In this document: positions 46,394-56,921 of the stretch, in pieces
Position numbering within the stretch: the first letter of the stretch is position 1
How the letters are laid out: each line of letters starts with the position of its first letter
DNA from: Rummeliibacillus sp. POC4
GTDB lineage: Bacteria; Bacillota; Bacilli; Bacillales_A; Planococcaceae
NCBI RefSeq assembly: GCF_003576525.1
Contig: NZ_QWUA01000006.1
Location: 62,001-126,000 of the forward strand
Length of the DNA stretch: 64,000 nt
Reading direction: 5' to 3'
Made by a program: the position numbers and the translations under genes
Notes under the pieces: model-generated
Databases searched by the model: none
The model's input: the letters and a program-made list of their open reading frames with translations, nothing else
Told to the model about the DNA's origin: nothing

Positions 46394-46987
46394 TTGGCAC
46401 GTTATTCAAAAATAGAACGTAAGACAAATGAAACGCAAATTGCTGTAGAAATCGATTTGGATGGAGAAGGGAAAGCAACAGTTGATACAGGTGTACCATT
46501 TATGGATCATATGCTTGATCTTTTCATGAAGCATGGCCTGTTCAATGGGAAGATTACTGCAAATGGTGACACAGATATCGATGACCATCACACAACAGAA
46601 GATTTGGGAATTGTACTCGGTCAAGCGATTAAAGAAGCGCTTGGTGATAAAAAAGGTATTAAACGTTACGGAAATGCGTTTGTCCCAATGGATGATGCAC
46701 TAGCCCAAGTGGTTATTGACTGTTCAAATCGACCACATCTAGAATTTCGTGCTGAAATCCCGTCCCAAAAAGTCGGAACATTTGATACAGAATTAGTACA
46801 CGAATTTTTGTGGAAATTTGCATTAGAAGCACGTATGAATGTTCATGTTATTGTTCCTTATGGTCATAATACACACCATATTATAGAAGCCATCTTTAAA
46901 GCTTTAGCTAGAGCGATTGATGATGCAGTACAAATTGATCCTCGAATGAAAGGTAAAGTTCCGTCTACGAAAGGGTTGTTAACATGA
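46394..46987 (+). CDS. hisB: Imidazoleglycerol-phosphate dehydratase HisB
   Basis: A 197-residue manganese enzyme (dehydratase only, no phosphatase fusion). HHTTEDLGIVLGQA and the second repeat HNTHHIIEAIFKALARA provide the metal-binding histidines. The start is a TTG at 46394, one base after the hisD stop and six after AAAGGAGAGG. No ATG lies nearby in frame with a good site. Confidence 0.95.
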   Translation: MARYSKIERKTNETQIAVEIDLDGEGKATVDTGVPFMDHMLDLFMKHGLFNGKITANGDTDIDDHHTTEDLGIVLGQAIKEALGDKKGIKRYGNAFVPMDDALAQVVIDCSNRPHLEFRAEIPSQKVGTFDTELVHEFLWKFALEARMNVHVIVPYGHNTHHIIEAIFKALARAIDDAVQIDPRMKGKVPSTKGLLT

Positions 46988-47631
46988 AAATTGGCGTAAT
47001 CGATTATGGAATGGGAAATCTCTTTAGTGTTGAACAAGCGATTAAACGTTTAGGTTGTGAAGTGCTAATTTCATCAGATCAAAAAAGTTTGTTAACATGT
47101 GATGCTCTAATATTACCTGGTGTCGGTGCATTTGAGGATGCTATGAAAAAACTTAATGATACAGGGCTAGTTACATTTATCGATAAGATTGTAGCGGTTA
47201 ATAAGCCTCTCTTAGGTATTTGCCTAGGTATGCAACTTCTGTTTGAAGAAAGTGAAGAAAATGGCTATTGGAAAGGTTTGGGAATTTTCAAAGGGGTAGT
47301 TAAACAATTTTCGGGTAAGGATCTTTCAGGAAAGTCTTATCGTGTTCCACATATGGGGTGGAATGATTTAATATTTGCTAAATCGCCAACATGGTTAGAA
47401 CAATTACCAACAGATAATTTTGTCTATTTTGTACACTCTTATTTAGCAACGGATATGGATGAGGAAAATCTTATCGCTTATGCAGAGTATGGTGATATGA
47501 AAGTTCCTGGAATTGTACAAAAAGGAAATGTAACAGGTATGCAATTTCATCCCGAAAAATCAGGAGAATGTGGCGTTTATTTACTACAACAGTGGCTGCG
47601 TGCAGTTGCGAAAGGAGTTGCTGTTTCATGA
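46984..47631 (+). CDS. hisH: Imidazole glycerol phosphate synthase glutaminase subunit HisH
   Basis: A 215-residue class I glutamine amidotransferase. The nucleophile cysteine is in GICLGMQLLFEES, and the catalytic histidine and glutamate are in GMQFHPEKSG. It supplies ammonia to HisF. Its ATG overlaps the hisB stop by four bases. Separated from hisF only by hisA. Confidence 0.96.
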   Translation: MKIGVIDYGMGNLFSVEQAIKRLGCEVLISSDQKSLLTCDALILPGVGAFEDAMKKLNDTGLVTFIDKIVAVNKPLLGICLGMQLLFEESEENGYWKGLGIFKGVVKQFSGKDLSGKSYRVPHMGWNDLIFAKSPTWLEQLPTDNFVYFVHSYLATDMDEENLIAYAEYGDMKVPGIVQKGNVTGMQFHPEKSGECGVYLLQQWLRAVAKGVAVS

Positions 47632-48365
47632 GTTCAATTCAAATATTTCCAGCTATCGATATGAGAGGTGGGAAATGTGTTCGTCTATTAAAGGGCGACT
47701 ATGAAAAGGAAACTGTTTATGCAGATTCTCCATTTGAGATGGTGAAGCGTTTTGCAAAAGCAGGTGCAAGCTATGTACATATGGTCGATTTAGATGGAGC
47801 AAAAGATGGAGAACGTAGACATGCGAAGGAAGTTATCCGTGTAGCAAAAGAGTTACCATTGAAAGTTCAAATTGGTGGGGGAATACGTTCCGAAGAAGAT
47901 GTTCGATTTTATCTAGAAAATGGCGTTGATCGTGTCATCATTGGTAGCCTTGCTATTCGTGAACCTCAACTTGTGAAAAATTTCATCAAGGAATTCGGAG
48001 CTGAGAAAATTGTAATAGGATTAGATGCAAAAGATGGAATGGTTGCAACACATGGATGGATTGAAACATCCGATCAATCAGCTATTGAAGTAGGAAAAGA
48101 TTTTGCGAAAGCAGGTGCAAAATATTTCATCTTCACAGATATTGCAACAGATGGTACTTTATCTGGCCCGAATATAGAAGCTAATATTCAATTAGCAAAA
48201 GCAACTGGAGCGAATATTATTGTTTCAGGAGGTATTAGTGCATTAGAGGATATTTCAAAAGTGAAAGATGCTGCAAAGAATTCCTCAGTTAGTGGTGTGA
48301 TTATTGGTAAAGCTTTGTATGCAGAACGGTTCACATTACAAGAGGCATTAAAGGAGGCGGAATAA
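47628..48365 (+). CDS. hisA: Phosphoribosylformimino-5-aminoimidazole carboxamide ribotide isomerase HisA
   Basis: A 245-residue (beta/alpha)8-barrel isomerase. The first catalytic aspartate is in [19 protein letters not shown] and the second in the [10 protein letters not shown] motif. Start at 47628 overlaps hisH by four bases and follows AAAGGAG. Confidence 0.96.
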   Translation: MSSIQIFPAIDMRGGKCVRLLKGDYEKETVYADSPFEMVKRFAKAGASYVHMVDLDGAKDGERRHAKEVIRVAKELPLKVQIGGGIRSEEDVRFYLENGVDRVIIGSLAIREPQLVKNFIKEFGAEKIVIGLDAKDGMVATHGWIETSDQSAIEVGKDFAKAGAKYFIFTDIATDGTLSGPNIEANIQLAKATGANIIVSGGISALEDISKVKDAAKNSSVSGVIIGKALYAERFTLQEALKEAE

Positions 48366-49123
48366 TGTTAACAAAGCGAATTATTCCATGTCTAGATGTC
48401 AAAGAAGGCCGGGTAGTTAAAGGTGTTCAATTTGTATCTCTTCGCGATGCTGGAGATCCGGTCGAATTAGCAAAGTTTTATAACGAACAAGGTGCAGATG
48501 AACTTGTTTTTCTTGATATTTCGGCTTCACATGAAGGTCGTGAAACAATGGTTGATGTTGTTCGTAAAACAGCAGCAGCACTAGCTATTCCATTTACAGT
48601 TGGCGGTGGCATTCGGACACTAGATGATATGAAACGTCTGTTACGTGCCGGAGCAGATAAAGTGTCGATCAATTCTTCTGCTATTAACCGTCCAGAGTTG
48701 ATAAAAGAGGGTTCTGATTATTTTGGCGCACAATGTATTGTTGTTGCAATCGACGCAAAGTGGAGTGAAGAAGATCAAACTTGGATGGTATATACCCATG
48801 GTGGCCGAAACAAAACAGATAAAAAGGCAGTGGATTGGGCGAAAGAAGCAGTCGCACTTGGTGCCGGAGAATTACTTGTAACAAGTATGGACCAAGATGG
48901 TGAGAAGAACGGCTTTGACTTGCCGTTAACAAAAGCTATTCGAGATGCTGTCAATGTACCAATTATTGCAAGTGGTGGCGCAGGTAAAGCGGAGGATTTT
49001 TATGAAGTATTACATAATATTGATGCGGATGCAGCATTAGCAGCCTCAATTTTCCATTATAAAGAGACAAGTGTTTCAGAAGTAAAAGCAAGTTTAAAAC
49101 AACAAGGAGTGCCAATACGATGA
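48365..49123 (+). CDS. hisF: Imidazole glycerol phosphate synthase cyclase subunit HisF
   Basis: A 252-residue barrel enzyme that forms the imidazole ring and releases AICAR. Catalytic aspartates are in [14 protein letters not shown] and [14 protein letters not shown]. Its ATG overlaps the hisA stop by one base (TAATG). AGGAGGCGG precedes it. Confidence 0.97.
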   Translation: MLTKRIIPCLDVKEGRVVKGVQFVSLRDAGDPVELAKFYNEQGADELVFLDISASHEGRETMVDVVRKTAAALAIPFTVGGGIRTLDDMKRLLRAGADKVSINSSAINRPELIKEGSDYFGAQCIVVAIDAKWSEEDQTWMVYTHGGRNKTDKKAVDWAKEAVALGAGELLVTSMDQDGEKNGFDLPLTKAIRDAVNVPIIASGGAGKAEDFYEVLHNIDADAALAASIFHYKETSVSEVKASLKQQGVPIR

Positions 49124-49740
49124 TTGAAAATCTTAAATTTGATGAAAAAGGTTTAATAACAACAGTTGTTCAAGATGCACAAACAAAAGAAGTGCTAACA
49201 GTCGCATATATGAATAAGGAATCTTTAAAGAAAACAATTGAAACAGGTGAAACATGGTTCTTCAGTCGTTCAAGACAAGAGCTTTGGCATAAAGGTGAAA
49301 CGAGTGGTAATACGCAAAAGGTTGTAGCGATGCGTGCAGATTGCGACCAGGATGCATTAGTAGTGGAAGTGTTGCCAAAAGGACCTGCCTGCCATAAAGG
49401 ATCTGTTTCATGCTTTACAGAAGTTCTAACAGAGAAAGAAACTTCAATCGGTTCTCTTGATATTTTAGAAACATTGAAAAATGTGATTAAAGGAAGAGAA
49501 GAAGAGATGCCTGAAGGTGCTTATACTACATATCTATTTAATGAAGGTGTAGATAAGATTTGTAAAAAGGTTGGAGAAGAGGCAACTGAAGTCGTTATTG
49601 CTTCGAAAAATCGTGATCATGAAGAACTAAAATGGGAAGCAGCTGATTTAATTTACCATTTGTTAGTACTTTTGCAAGAACAAAAATTAGATTTATATGA
49701 AGTTTTAGGAGTTCTGCAAAAACGTCATGAGCAACACTAA
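49120..49740 (+). CDS. hisI: Bifunctional phosphoribosyl-AMP cyclohydrolase / phosphoribosyl-ATP pyrophosphatase HisIE
   Basis: A 206-residue fusion. The N-terminal HisI half has the zinc/magnesium motifs [13 protein letters not shown] and [12 protein letters not shown]; the C-terminal HisE half (about 110-206) has the helical EGAYTTYLF...[13 protein letters not shown] pyrophosphatase motif. Overlaps hisF by four bases. It closes the operon; hisC and histidinol phosphatase genes are not here. Confidence 0.96.
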   Translation: MIENLKFDEKGLITTVVQDAQTKEVLTVAYMNKESLKKTIETGETWFFSRSRQELWHKGETSGNTQKVVAMRADCDQDALVVEVLPKGPACHKGSVSCFTEVLTEKETSIGSLDILETLKNVIKGREEEMPEGAYTTYLFNEGVDKICKKVGEEATEVVIASKNRDHEELKWEAADLIYHLLVLLQEQKLDLYEVLGVLQKRHEQH

Positions 49741-49747
49741 TTTATGA

Positions 49748-49797
49748 TATAATATAGGATACGATGCTTAAGGAACGTAAAAATGCGTTCCTTATTA
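49748..49797 (+). promoter_or_regulatory. his terminator hairpin and yvcD promoter region
   Basis: A TATAAT at 49748-49753 is followed by the hairpin AAGGAACG/CGTTCCTT (49770-49793) and ATTATTTT. The hairpin can end the his transcript or lie in the yvcD leader; its U tract is interrupted. Confidence 0.5.
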
Positions 49798-49819
49798 TTT
49801 TGGAGGAAAACTGTAGGAT

Positions 49820-51340
49820 ATGAATAGTGAACAAAATACTCGAGAAAATGTTGTGTCCTTTATTCCAAATGGTGATTTTTATTATAAAAAAGCAGTACAA
49901 GCATTAGATCATGATCAAGTTGATAAAGCGCTAAAATATTTAAGAAGAGCAACTGAGTTAAGTCCAGAGGATTCATTAATAATACTACAGTATGCTATTG
50001 TTGAAATGGAAGCCGGACGTATCGATCACGCATTAGAATTATTGAAAAAGGCAAATGAAATAGATCCAGAAGAACCTGAAATTTTATTGTTCCTAGCAGA
50101 AGCATGTGCACAAGCAGGATTTACTGATGATGCAAAGTATTATGCTGAGGAATATTTGCGCCTTGATGAAATGGGAGAATATGCTGATGAAGCAATTGAT
50201 ATTATCGATTTTGCTAAATCGATGGAAAAGCATATTGCTCCTGAAACCTCTGTAGATAGAGAAGTAGTATATTTACAAGAAAAGGCAAGAAAGTTCATGG
50301 AAGAAGGCAAACTTGAAGAAGCCATTACGCTTTTAGAAGATATCATTACGGATCATCCAGATTATTGGGCAGCATATAATAATTTGTCACTTGCGTATTT
50401 TTATAAAGGTGATTCAGAACAAGCTAGAACATTATTATATCAAGTGTTACAAGGAAACTATGGTAATTTACATGCACTCTGTAATTTGACTGTTATGGCC
50501 TACTATGAAAAAGAGGAAGAGGAGTTACAAGAGTTAACAGAATTACTTGTAAAGCTTTGCCCTTACTCATTTGAACAACGATACAAACTTGGTGCAACCC
50601 TTGCATTAATCGGCTGTTACGAAGAAGCGTATAAGTGGTTAAAGAGTCTAAAAAATCATGGCTTTGAAGGAGATTCTGGCTATTATTTTTGGTTATCTCA
50701 TTCTGCATATTTTTCCGGATTTGAAAAGGAAGCTAGATTGTTTTGGAAACAATTGCTTGAAATCGATCCTGACAAAGTTGGATATGAGCCATGGACATTT
50801 GAGCAAGATCAACTTCAGGCCGATTCAATTGAAAGAAATAGAAGTTTTATCATTGAAAAACTAGAAAGTGAGTATAGAAGTGAACGATTGTTAGGCATAT
50901 TTTTATTGGGGAAATCGCCTTATCAACAAGAAATCGTAGCTCATCCTAATTGGATTAAACTTGAAAATTACACACCACTTGAAAAATTGTATCTAGCTTA
51001 TTCTTTGGATCATAAATTTCTAGATGATGATCGTACTTTAAAATCATTTTTACATTCAGCAGAGGTTGCTGAGATTTTATATGAAGAAATGAAACCTTTA
51101 GATATGAATGATACTTTCTTATTTCAAATGTGGTTTGTTCTATATGAACGTGCTTTTGAAAACGATTATGCGTTTAAAAATCCTAAGGCGCTTGCTGCTG
51201 CAACTGAATATATGTATAAATCATCTCGAGTGAAGAATATTACTAAAAAAGAAATAGCTGAATTTTATGGGATTTCCCCAGCCACCCTGACAAAATATGT
51301 GAATCAATTGATACAATATTTACCACTATTTGACAAATAA
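49820..51340 (+). CDS. yvcD: Tetratricopeptide-repeat protein YvcD
   Basis: A 506-residue cytoplasmic TPR protein. At least four 34-residue repeats are visible at about residues 18-130 and 150-250 (ALKYLRRATELSPED, ALELLKKANEIDPEEPE, AITLLEDIITDHPDYWAAYNN), with a C-terminal helical domain ending in a helix-turn-helix-like TKKEIAEFYGISPATLTKYVNQ. The last segment may bind DNA or a partner. Position before trxB matches B. subtilis yvcD. Function unknown. Confidence 0.82.
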   Translation: MNSEQNTRENVVSFIPNGDFYYKKAVQALDHDQVDKALKYLRRATELSPEDSLIILQYAIVEMEAGRIDHALELLKKANEIDPEEPEILLFLAEACAQAGFTDDAKYYAEEYLRLDEMGEYADEAIDIIDFAKSMEKHIAPETSVDREVVYLQEKARKFMEEGKLEEAITLLEDIITDHPDYWAAYNNLSLAYFYKGDSEQARTLLYQVLQGNYGNLHALCNLTVMAYYEKEEEELQELTELLVKLCPYSFEQRYKLGATLALIGCYEEAYKWLKSLKNHGFEGDSGYYFWLSHSAYFSGFEKEARLFWKQLLEIDPDKVGYEPWTFEQDQLQADSIERNRSFIIEKLESEYRSERLLGIFLLGKSPYQQEIVAHPNWIKLENYTPLEKLYLAYSLDHKFLDDDRTLKSFLHSAEVAEILYEEMKPLDMNDTFLFQMWFVLYERAFENDYAFKNPKALAAATEYMYKSSRVKNITKKEIAEFYGISPATLTKYVNQLIQYLPLFDK

Positions 51341-51363
51341 CGTATTGTTTATAAGCAGATATC

Positions 51364-51393
51364 TTGTCATACTGAAAGGCAATCCTCTAAGAT
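51364..51393 (+). promoter_or_regulatory. Promoter of trxB
   Basis: TTGTCA (51364-51369) and TAAGAT (51388-51393) with an 18-base spacer, about 40 bases before the ATG. Confidence 0.5.
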
Positions 51394-51405
51394 AAAGAAA
51401 AATAG

Positions 51406-52380
<975 letters not shown>

Positions 52381-52860
52381 CTAGCAATATAAAGGGGTCA
52401 ATATGACATACTAGTGCCAAATGTTGCAGTAGGATGTGTTTTTACTTTCCAAAACATTGATGGGTAGTTGAACCGATAGGGATTTTACAAGGAGTTGTTA
52501 TTTCTCAAACTAACTTTTCCACTTAAGTTCTTAGTGCCCTCATTAAAGTTGGATAAATTAATTTTACTTTAATATGGTTGTCATCAAGTTGCAATAATAA
52601 TTGTGTATAGTATGAATTGTAATAACCCCTTTTATAATATTGAACATTGGTATGGCTGTTTCCTTCGGATCACTTGACCGTATGGAGCAGCCTCTTTTTT
52701 ATAAAATTTCATGTTAAGTATCAGTGTTATAATCAGTTAATCTATCCATTTCATACAACTGGATAGCTGAATTTCTATATTTTGATTATTCTTTTTTACT
52801 CAAGCAGTTGAAAACGGTATAATAATTATTATAAGAATTGTTAGAAATGAGGTGTCGTGT
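52381..52860. other. trxB-yvcI intergenic region with possible small RNA
   Basis: 480 bases. A promoter-like pair TTGCAA (52589-52594) / TATGAA (52611-52616) precedes a hairpin with a T run (52654-52700), which together could make a transcript of about 75 bases. TTGAAA (52808-52813) / TATAAG (52830-52835), 16 apart, is the likely yvcI promoter. The first 200 bases hold nothing recognisable. Confidence 0.45.
52654..52700 (+). terminator. Terminator hairpin in the trxB-yvcI gap
   Basis: GGCTGTTTCC pairs with GGAGCAGCC across a 20-base loop and is followed by six T residues. It may end trxB read-through or a separate short RNA. Confidence 0.65.
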
Positions 52861-53343
52861 GTGCAAAGAATCGCCAATTTGTTAGTTAAAAAAGACGACC
52901 AAGTTCTATTATTAAAAAAGCCACGACGCGGTTGGTATGTTGCGCCCGGAGGAAAAATTGAAAGTGGAGAGTCTATTTTCGAAGCAGCAAGCCGTGAATT
53001 CCAAGAAGAAACAGGTGCTAAAGCTGTCAAACCACATCTTAAAGGCGTTTATACAATGGTGATAAGACGTGGAGAAGAAGTGGTCAATGAATGGATGCTC
53101 TTTACTTTCTTAGCTGAAGATTTGGAAGGAACACCCTATAAAGAAAATCGCGAAGGTTTACTTGAATGGCATCCAGTAGAAGACTTAAATCTTTTGCCTA
53201 TGGCAGAAGGTGATCGTACAAATCTGTTATTTGCAGTTGAACAAGAAGGTACTCAATACGGAACTTTTACATATACAGAGGATTTCCAATTGTTAGATGA
53301 AAAAATTCAGATGTCTTGTGAAGGGGATGAAAGAAATGCCTAA
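52861..53343 (+). CDS. yvcI: Nudix hydrolase YvcI
   Basis: A 160-residue Nudix enzyme of the MutT/8-oxo-dGTP-like group; the Nudix box reads [24 protein letters not shown], a full match to GX5EX7REUXEEXGU. Substrate unknown, though the family includes RNA-cap and nucleotide sanitising enzymes. The GTG at 52861 is six bases after GAGGTG and is preferred to GTG 52852. It overlaps rapZ by eight bases. Confidence 0.9.
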   Translation: MQRIANLLVKKDDQVLLLKKPRRGWYVAPGGKIESGESIFEAASREFQEETGAKAVKPHLKGVYTMVIRRGEEVVNEWMLFTFLAEDLEGTPYKENREGLLEWHPVEDLNLLPMAEGDRTNLLFAVEQEGTQYGTFTYTEDFQLLDEKIQMSCEGDERNA

Positions 53344-54217
53344 TCCACAGTCAGTAAACGAGTTAATAATTATTACAGGAATGTCTGGAGCAGGTAAAAC
53401 TTTGGCTATTCAAAGTTTTGAGGATCTGGGGTTTTACTGTATCGATAATTTACCGCCAGCATTGTTGCCAACTTTTTTAAATTTAATGAAACAATCAAAA
53501 AAAGAAATTTCTCGTATTGCTGCTGTAATGGACCTTCGTGGAGGAGATTTTTTCTCTTCTTTGATCGATGCATTAGATCGAATTGAAAGAGAAGATCTTG
53601 TTGCAACTAAAATTTTATTTTTAGATGCAGATGATGAAACGTTAGTTAGACGCTATAAAGAAACTCGTCGTTCTCATCCGTTAGCAGAAAATGGGTTGCC
53701 TTTAATGGGCATTAAGTATGAACGAGAATTATTAGCAGAAGTCAAAGAACGTGCGCAATTTATCTATAATACATCAAGTATGAAACCGAGAGAGTTACGC
53801 CAGCGGATTATTGCTCAATTTTCTGATGTGGATTCTCGAACATTTACAGTAAATGTTATGTCGTTCGGATTTAAGCACGGTATGCCTATTGATGCAGATT
53901 TGGTATTTGACGTTCGTTTTTTACCAAATCCATATTATGTTGAGTCACTTCGTTCTAAAACTGGATTAGATGAGGATGTTTCGTCATATGTATTAAAGTA
54001 TGATGAAACGAAAGCATTAATCGAAAAGTTAATGGATTTATTTGAATACATGATTCCGCTTTATCAAAAAGAAGGAAAAACACAGTTGGTGATTGCTTTT
54101 GGATGTACTGGGGGTCAACATCGTTCAGTTACTTTAGCAGAGTACTTCGGTAATCATCTTGATCAGTTTGCTCCAACCGTGATTACTCATCGTGATATTG
54201 CGAAGAGAAAGGGATAG
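53336..54217 (+). CDS. rapZ: RNase adapter protein RapZ (YvcJ)
   Basis: A 293-residue nucleotide-binding protein with P-loop GMSGAGKT (residues 15-22) and the conserved C-terminal [15 protein letters not shown]. coli RapZ guides RNase E to the GlmZ small RNA; in Bacillus YvcJ has ATP/GTPase activity and affects competence. ATG 53336 follows GAAGGGGATG by about eight bases. Confidence 0.95.
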   Translation: MPNPQSVNELIIITGMSGAGKTLAIQSFEDLGFYCIDNLPPALLPTFLNLMKQSKKEISRIAAVMDLRGGDFFSSLIDALDRIEREDLVATKILFLDADDETLVRRYKETRRSHPLAENGLPLMGIKYERELLAEVKERAQFIYNTSSMKPRELRQRIIAQFSDVDSRTFTVNVMSFGFKHGMPIDADLVFDVRFLPNPYYVESLRSKTGLDEDVSSYVLKYDETKALIEKLMDLFEYMIPLYQKEGKTQLVIAFGCTGGQHRSVTLAEYFGNHLDQFAPTVITHRDIAKRKG

Positions 54218-54221
54218 CTGA

Positions 54222-55208
54222 ATGCCAAAACGTCAATCGCGAATAGTCATTATTGGCGGCGGTACAGGGCTTTCTACTCTATTAAGGGGCTTGAAAAAAT
54301 GCCCAGTAGATTTGACAGCTATTGTAACCGTTGCCGATGATGGCGGAAGCTCAGGTAGAATCCGTGATGACTTTGCAATTCCACCACCAGGGGATATTCG
54401 AAATGTTATTGCGGCACTTTCAGAAGTAGAACCATTAGTAGAAGAAATGTTTCAGTATCGTTTTAAGGGAAAAGAAGAATTGGGAGGTCACTCTCTCGGA
54501 AACTTGATGTTAACAGCATTAACAGAAATAACTGGCGATTTTTCACATGCAATACGAGAGATGAGTCGTGTATTAAATGTTCATGGTAAAGTTTTACCTG
54601 CTGCCAATCAGCGAATTACATTACTTGCTGAGTTGGAGGATGGCACCATTGTGCAAGGCGAATCAAAAATACCTACATTTGGGACTCGTATTAAACGAGT
54701 TTTTCTGTCACCACCAGATGTCAAACCGTTGCAAGAAGCGGTGAATGCTATATTACATGCAGATATTATTATCATTGGCCCGGGAAGTTTATATACTAGT
54801 ATTTTGCCGAACTTATTAGTAGAAGGTATAAAAGAGGCAGTATTAAAAGCAAAAGGACATAAAATATATATATGCAATTTAATGACGCAAGCTGGCGAAA
54901 CTTCTGGCTATACTGCTGGGGATCATGTGAGAGCGCTTTATGATCATGTTGGTGAAGATTTTATACAAACAATTTTGATCAATAAAGAAGAGGTACCAAA
55001 AGCAATACGAGAAGCATATATCAAAGAATCATCAGAACCTGTCCAATTCGATATTGAGCGTTTAGAAAATATGGGTCTCGAAGTTGTAAAAAAAGATATT
55101 GCCACGATCCATAATGGTGTTGTACGTCACGAAACCAATAGCGTTGCTGCATGGATTGTAGAATATGCAACAATCTATCAACAAAAGAAGCAATCATTGT
55201 CGAATTAG
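54222..55208 (+). CDS. yvcK: YvcK/CofD-like cell-shape and gluconeogenesis factor
   Basis: A 328-residue CofD-like protein needed in B. subtilis for cell shape on gluconeogenic carbon sources, by affecting PBP1 localisation; it binds UDP-sugars. IGGGTGLSTLLRGLK and VADDGGSSGRIRDDF are at the N-terminus, and NLLVEGIKEAVLKAK is in the middle. Four bases after rapZ, with AAAGGG as weak binding site. Order rapZ-yvcK-whiA is conserved in Firmicutes. Confidence 0.94.
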   Translation: MPKRQSRIVIIGGGTGLSTLLRGLKKCPVDLTAIVTVADDGGSSGRIRDDFAIPPPGDIRNVIAALSEVEPLVEEMFQYRFKGKEELGGHSLGNLMLTALTEITGDFSHAIREMSRVLNVHGKVLPAANQRITLLAELEDGTIVQGESKIPTFGTRIKRVFLSPPDVKPLQEAVNAILHADIIIIGPGSLYTSILPNLLVEGIKEAVLKAKGHKIYICNLMTQAGETSGYTAGDHVRALYDHVGEDFIQTILINKEEVPKAIREAYIKESSEPVQFDIERLENMGLEVVKKDIATIHNGVVRHETNSVAAWIVEYATIYQQKKQSLSN

Positions 55209-55244
55209 CGTAAAATAGATAATTGAAAGAGAGGGGGAATCTAA

Positions 55245-56192
55245 ATGTCATTTGCTTCGGAAACTAAAAAAGAGCTTACTCAAGTTGAAGCAGAAGATAC
55301 TAGTTTAAAAGCAGAACTCTCTGCCATTATCCGAATGAACGGTTCTCTGTCTTTTGCTAATCGTCAGTTAAGTCTTGATGTGCAAACTGAAAACGCAGCC
55401 ATTGCTCGAAGAATGTACACCATTTTGAAAAAATTCTATAATTACCGTATTGAACTTTTAGTACGGAAAAAAATGAGACTGAAAAAAAACAACGTATATA
55501 TATGTCGGGTTCGTGATGGAGCAAAAGAATTATTAGAAGAGCTACATATTCTCTCAGGTAATTTTCTATTTAATCATACAATTTCAGAAGAGTTGATTAG
55601 ATTTGAGGCAGATAAAAGGGCATACTTACGAGGAGCCTTTCTAGCTGGAGGCTCTGTTAACAATCCTGAAACTTCCTCCTATCATTTAGAAATATATTCT
55701 TTATATAAAGAACATGGAGAAGCTTTGATGGACCTTATGAACCACTTTGATCTTAACGCTAAGACGATTGAAAGAAAAAAAGGGTTTGTAACGTACCTAA
55801 AAGAAGCGGAGAAGATTTCAAATTTCCTTAGTCTTGTTGGTGCACATCAAGCTATGCTAAAATTTGAAGATGTACGAATTGTCCGGGATATGCGAAATAG
55901 TGTTAATCGACTAGTAAATTGTGAAACAGCTAATTTAAACAAAACAATTGGTGCTGCTATTCGTCAGGTTGAAAATATCCGCTTTATCGACAACATGATT
56001 GGTATCGAGCAACTACCCGAGAAATTGCGTGAAATTGCACGATTAAGGGTAGAATATCAAGAAGTAACCTTAAAGGAACTTGGTGAAATGGTATCAACAG
56101 GTGTCGTTAGTAAATCGGGTATTAATCACCGCCTTCGAAAAATCGACGAAATTGCCGATGCCCTTCGAAGAGGCGAAAAATTTAAAGAATAG
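55245..56192 (+). CDS. whiA: DNA-binding protein WhiA
   Basis: A 315-residue protein with a LAGLIDADG-like N-terminal domain lacking endonuclease residues ([20 protein letters not shown]) and a C-terminal helix-turn-helix ([25 protein letters not shown]). It affects cell division and chromosome segregation in Bacillus. GAGAGGGGG precedes the ATG. Last gene of the rapZ-yvcK-whiA run. Confidence 0.95.
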   Translation: MSFASETKKELTQVEAEDTSLKAELSAIIRMNGSLSFANRQLSLDVQTENAAIARRMYTILKKFYNYRIELLVRKKMRLKKNNVYICRVRDGAKELLEELHILSGNFLFNHTISEELIRFEADKRAYLRGAFLAGGSVNNPETSSYHLEIYSLYKEHGEALMDLMNHFDLNAKTIERKKGFVTYLKEAEKISNFLSLVGAHQAMLKFEDVRIVRDMRNSVNRLVNCETANLNKTIGAAIRQVENIRFIDNMIGIEQLPEKLREIARLRVEYQEVTLKELGEMVSTGVVSKSGINHRLRKIDEIADALRRGEKFKE

Positions 56193-56299
56193 TATCTAAC
56201 ACATATAAACATAAGATAAAAATCTTTTTTATGTAATTTATCATTCCAAAAAGTATAAGAGTTTTTGACTTTGTACTTATTATTAAAGGGGGAGTAATT

Positions 56300-56557
56300 G
56301 TGGTAGAAAAACAAGTAGAAGTAAAACTAAAATCAGGCTTGCAAGCAAGACAAGCAGCATTATTCGTGCAAGAAGCAAATCGTCACACAGCAGATGTGTT
56401 TCTTCAAAAGGAAAATAAAAAAGTAAACGCTAAAAGTATTATGGGTATTATGAGTTTAGCGATTGCTAGAGGTACTACCGTCACTCTAAGTGCAGATGGC
56501 AATGACGAAGAACAAGCATTAGAAAAACTTGTGAAAATTATTCAAAACGAAGAATAA
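56300..56557 (+). CDS. crh: Catabolite repression HPr-like protein Crh
   Basis: An 85-residue HPr paralogue. Gln15 replaces the catalytic histidine of HPr (LQARQAAL), so it cannot take phosphate from enzyme I, while Ser46 in NAKSIMGIMSLAI is the HprK target. Phospho-Crh is a corepressor for CcpA. A GTG start follows AAAGGGGGAG. Its kinase HprK is encoded in the same window. Confidence 0.95.
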   Translation: MVEKQVEVKLKSGLQARQAALFVQEANRHTADVFLQKENKKVNAKSIMGIMSLAIARGTTVTLSADGNDEEQALEKLVKIIQNEE

Positions 56558-56571
56558 TCATTAATCCAATG

Positions 56572-56618
56572 AAAAAGCACTCAGTAGCAACTGTATGATT
56601 GTTACTGAGTGCTTTTTA
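56572..56618 (+). terminator. Terminator of crh
   Basis: A 19-bp nearly perfect stem (AAAAAGCACTCAGTAGCAA with TTGTTACTGAGTGCTTTTT), 8-nt loop and T tail. Confidence 0.9.
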
Positions 56619-56637
56619 TTCGTAATAAAGGAAGCAT

Positions 56638-56813
56638 GAGTTGTGCAAAAGGGGTTTCGAGTTGTGCAAAAGGGACTGAGTTGTGCAAAAGAGAGCTTGA
56701 GTTGTGCAAAAGGGGTTTCGAGTTGTGCAAAAGGAGATGAGTTGTGCAAAAGGGACTGAGTTGTGCAAAAGAGAGCTTGAGTTGTGCAAAAGGGAGCATG
56801 AGTTGTGCAAAAG
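56638..56813. repeat. Nine-copy array of GAGTTGTGCAAAAG with 5- or 7-bp spacers
   Basis: Exact 14-bp copies begin at 56638, 56659, 56678, 56699, 56720, 56739, 56758, 56779 and 56800. Spacers are, in order, GGGTTTC, GGACT, AGAGCTT, GGGTTTC, GAGAT, GGACT, AGAGCTT, GGAGCAT. Three spacers recur, so the array grew by block duplication. It lies between the crh and clpP terminators. Spacers are too short for CRISPR. The core TTGTGCAA is one mismatch from a palindrome. Open frames through it (LCKRE/FCTTQ repeats) are by-products. Confidence 0.93.
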
Positions 56814-56867
56814 ATCTTCAATTTGCAATAAAATATCCTCTTTCATCTGTTTTAATTCCAGCATCTA

Positions 56868-56905
56868 CAAAAAAAGCAAGACTCAATCAAGAGCCTTGCT
56901 TTTTA
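56868..56905 (-). terminator. Terminator of clpP
   Basis: AAAAAGCAAG-A-CTC pairs with GAG-C-CTTGCTTTTT; on the minus strand seven T residues follow. It lies 17 bases after the clpP stop. Confidence 0.83.
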
Positions 56906-56921
56906 CATGGTGCCTACCTAA

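Noticed and set aside
56638-56813. CRISPR array
   Set aside because: Repeat 14 bp and spacers of 5 or 7 bp, some identical; no cas genes. It does not fit any CRISPR type.
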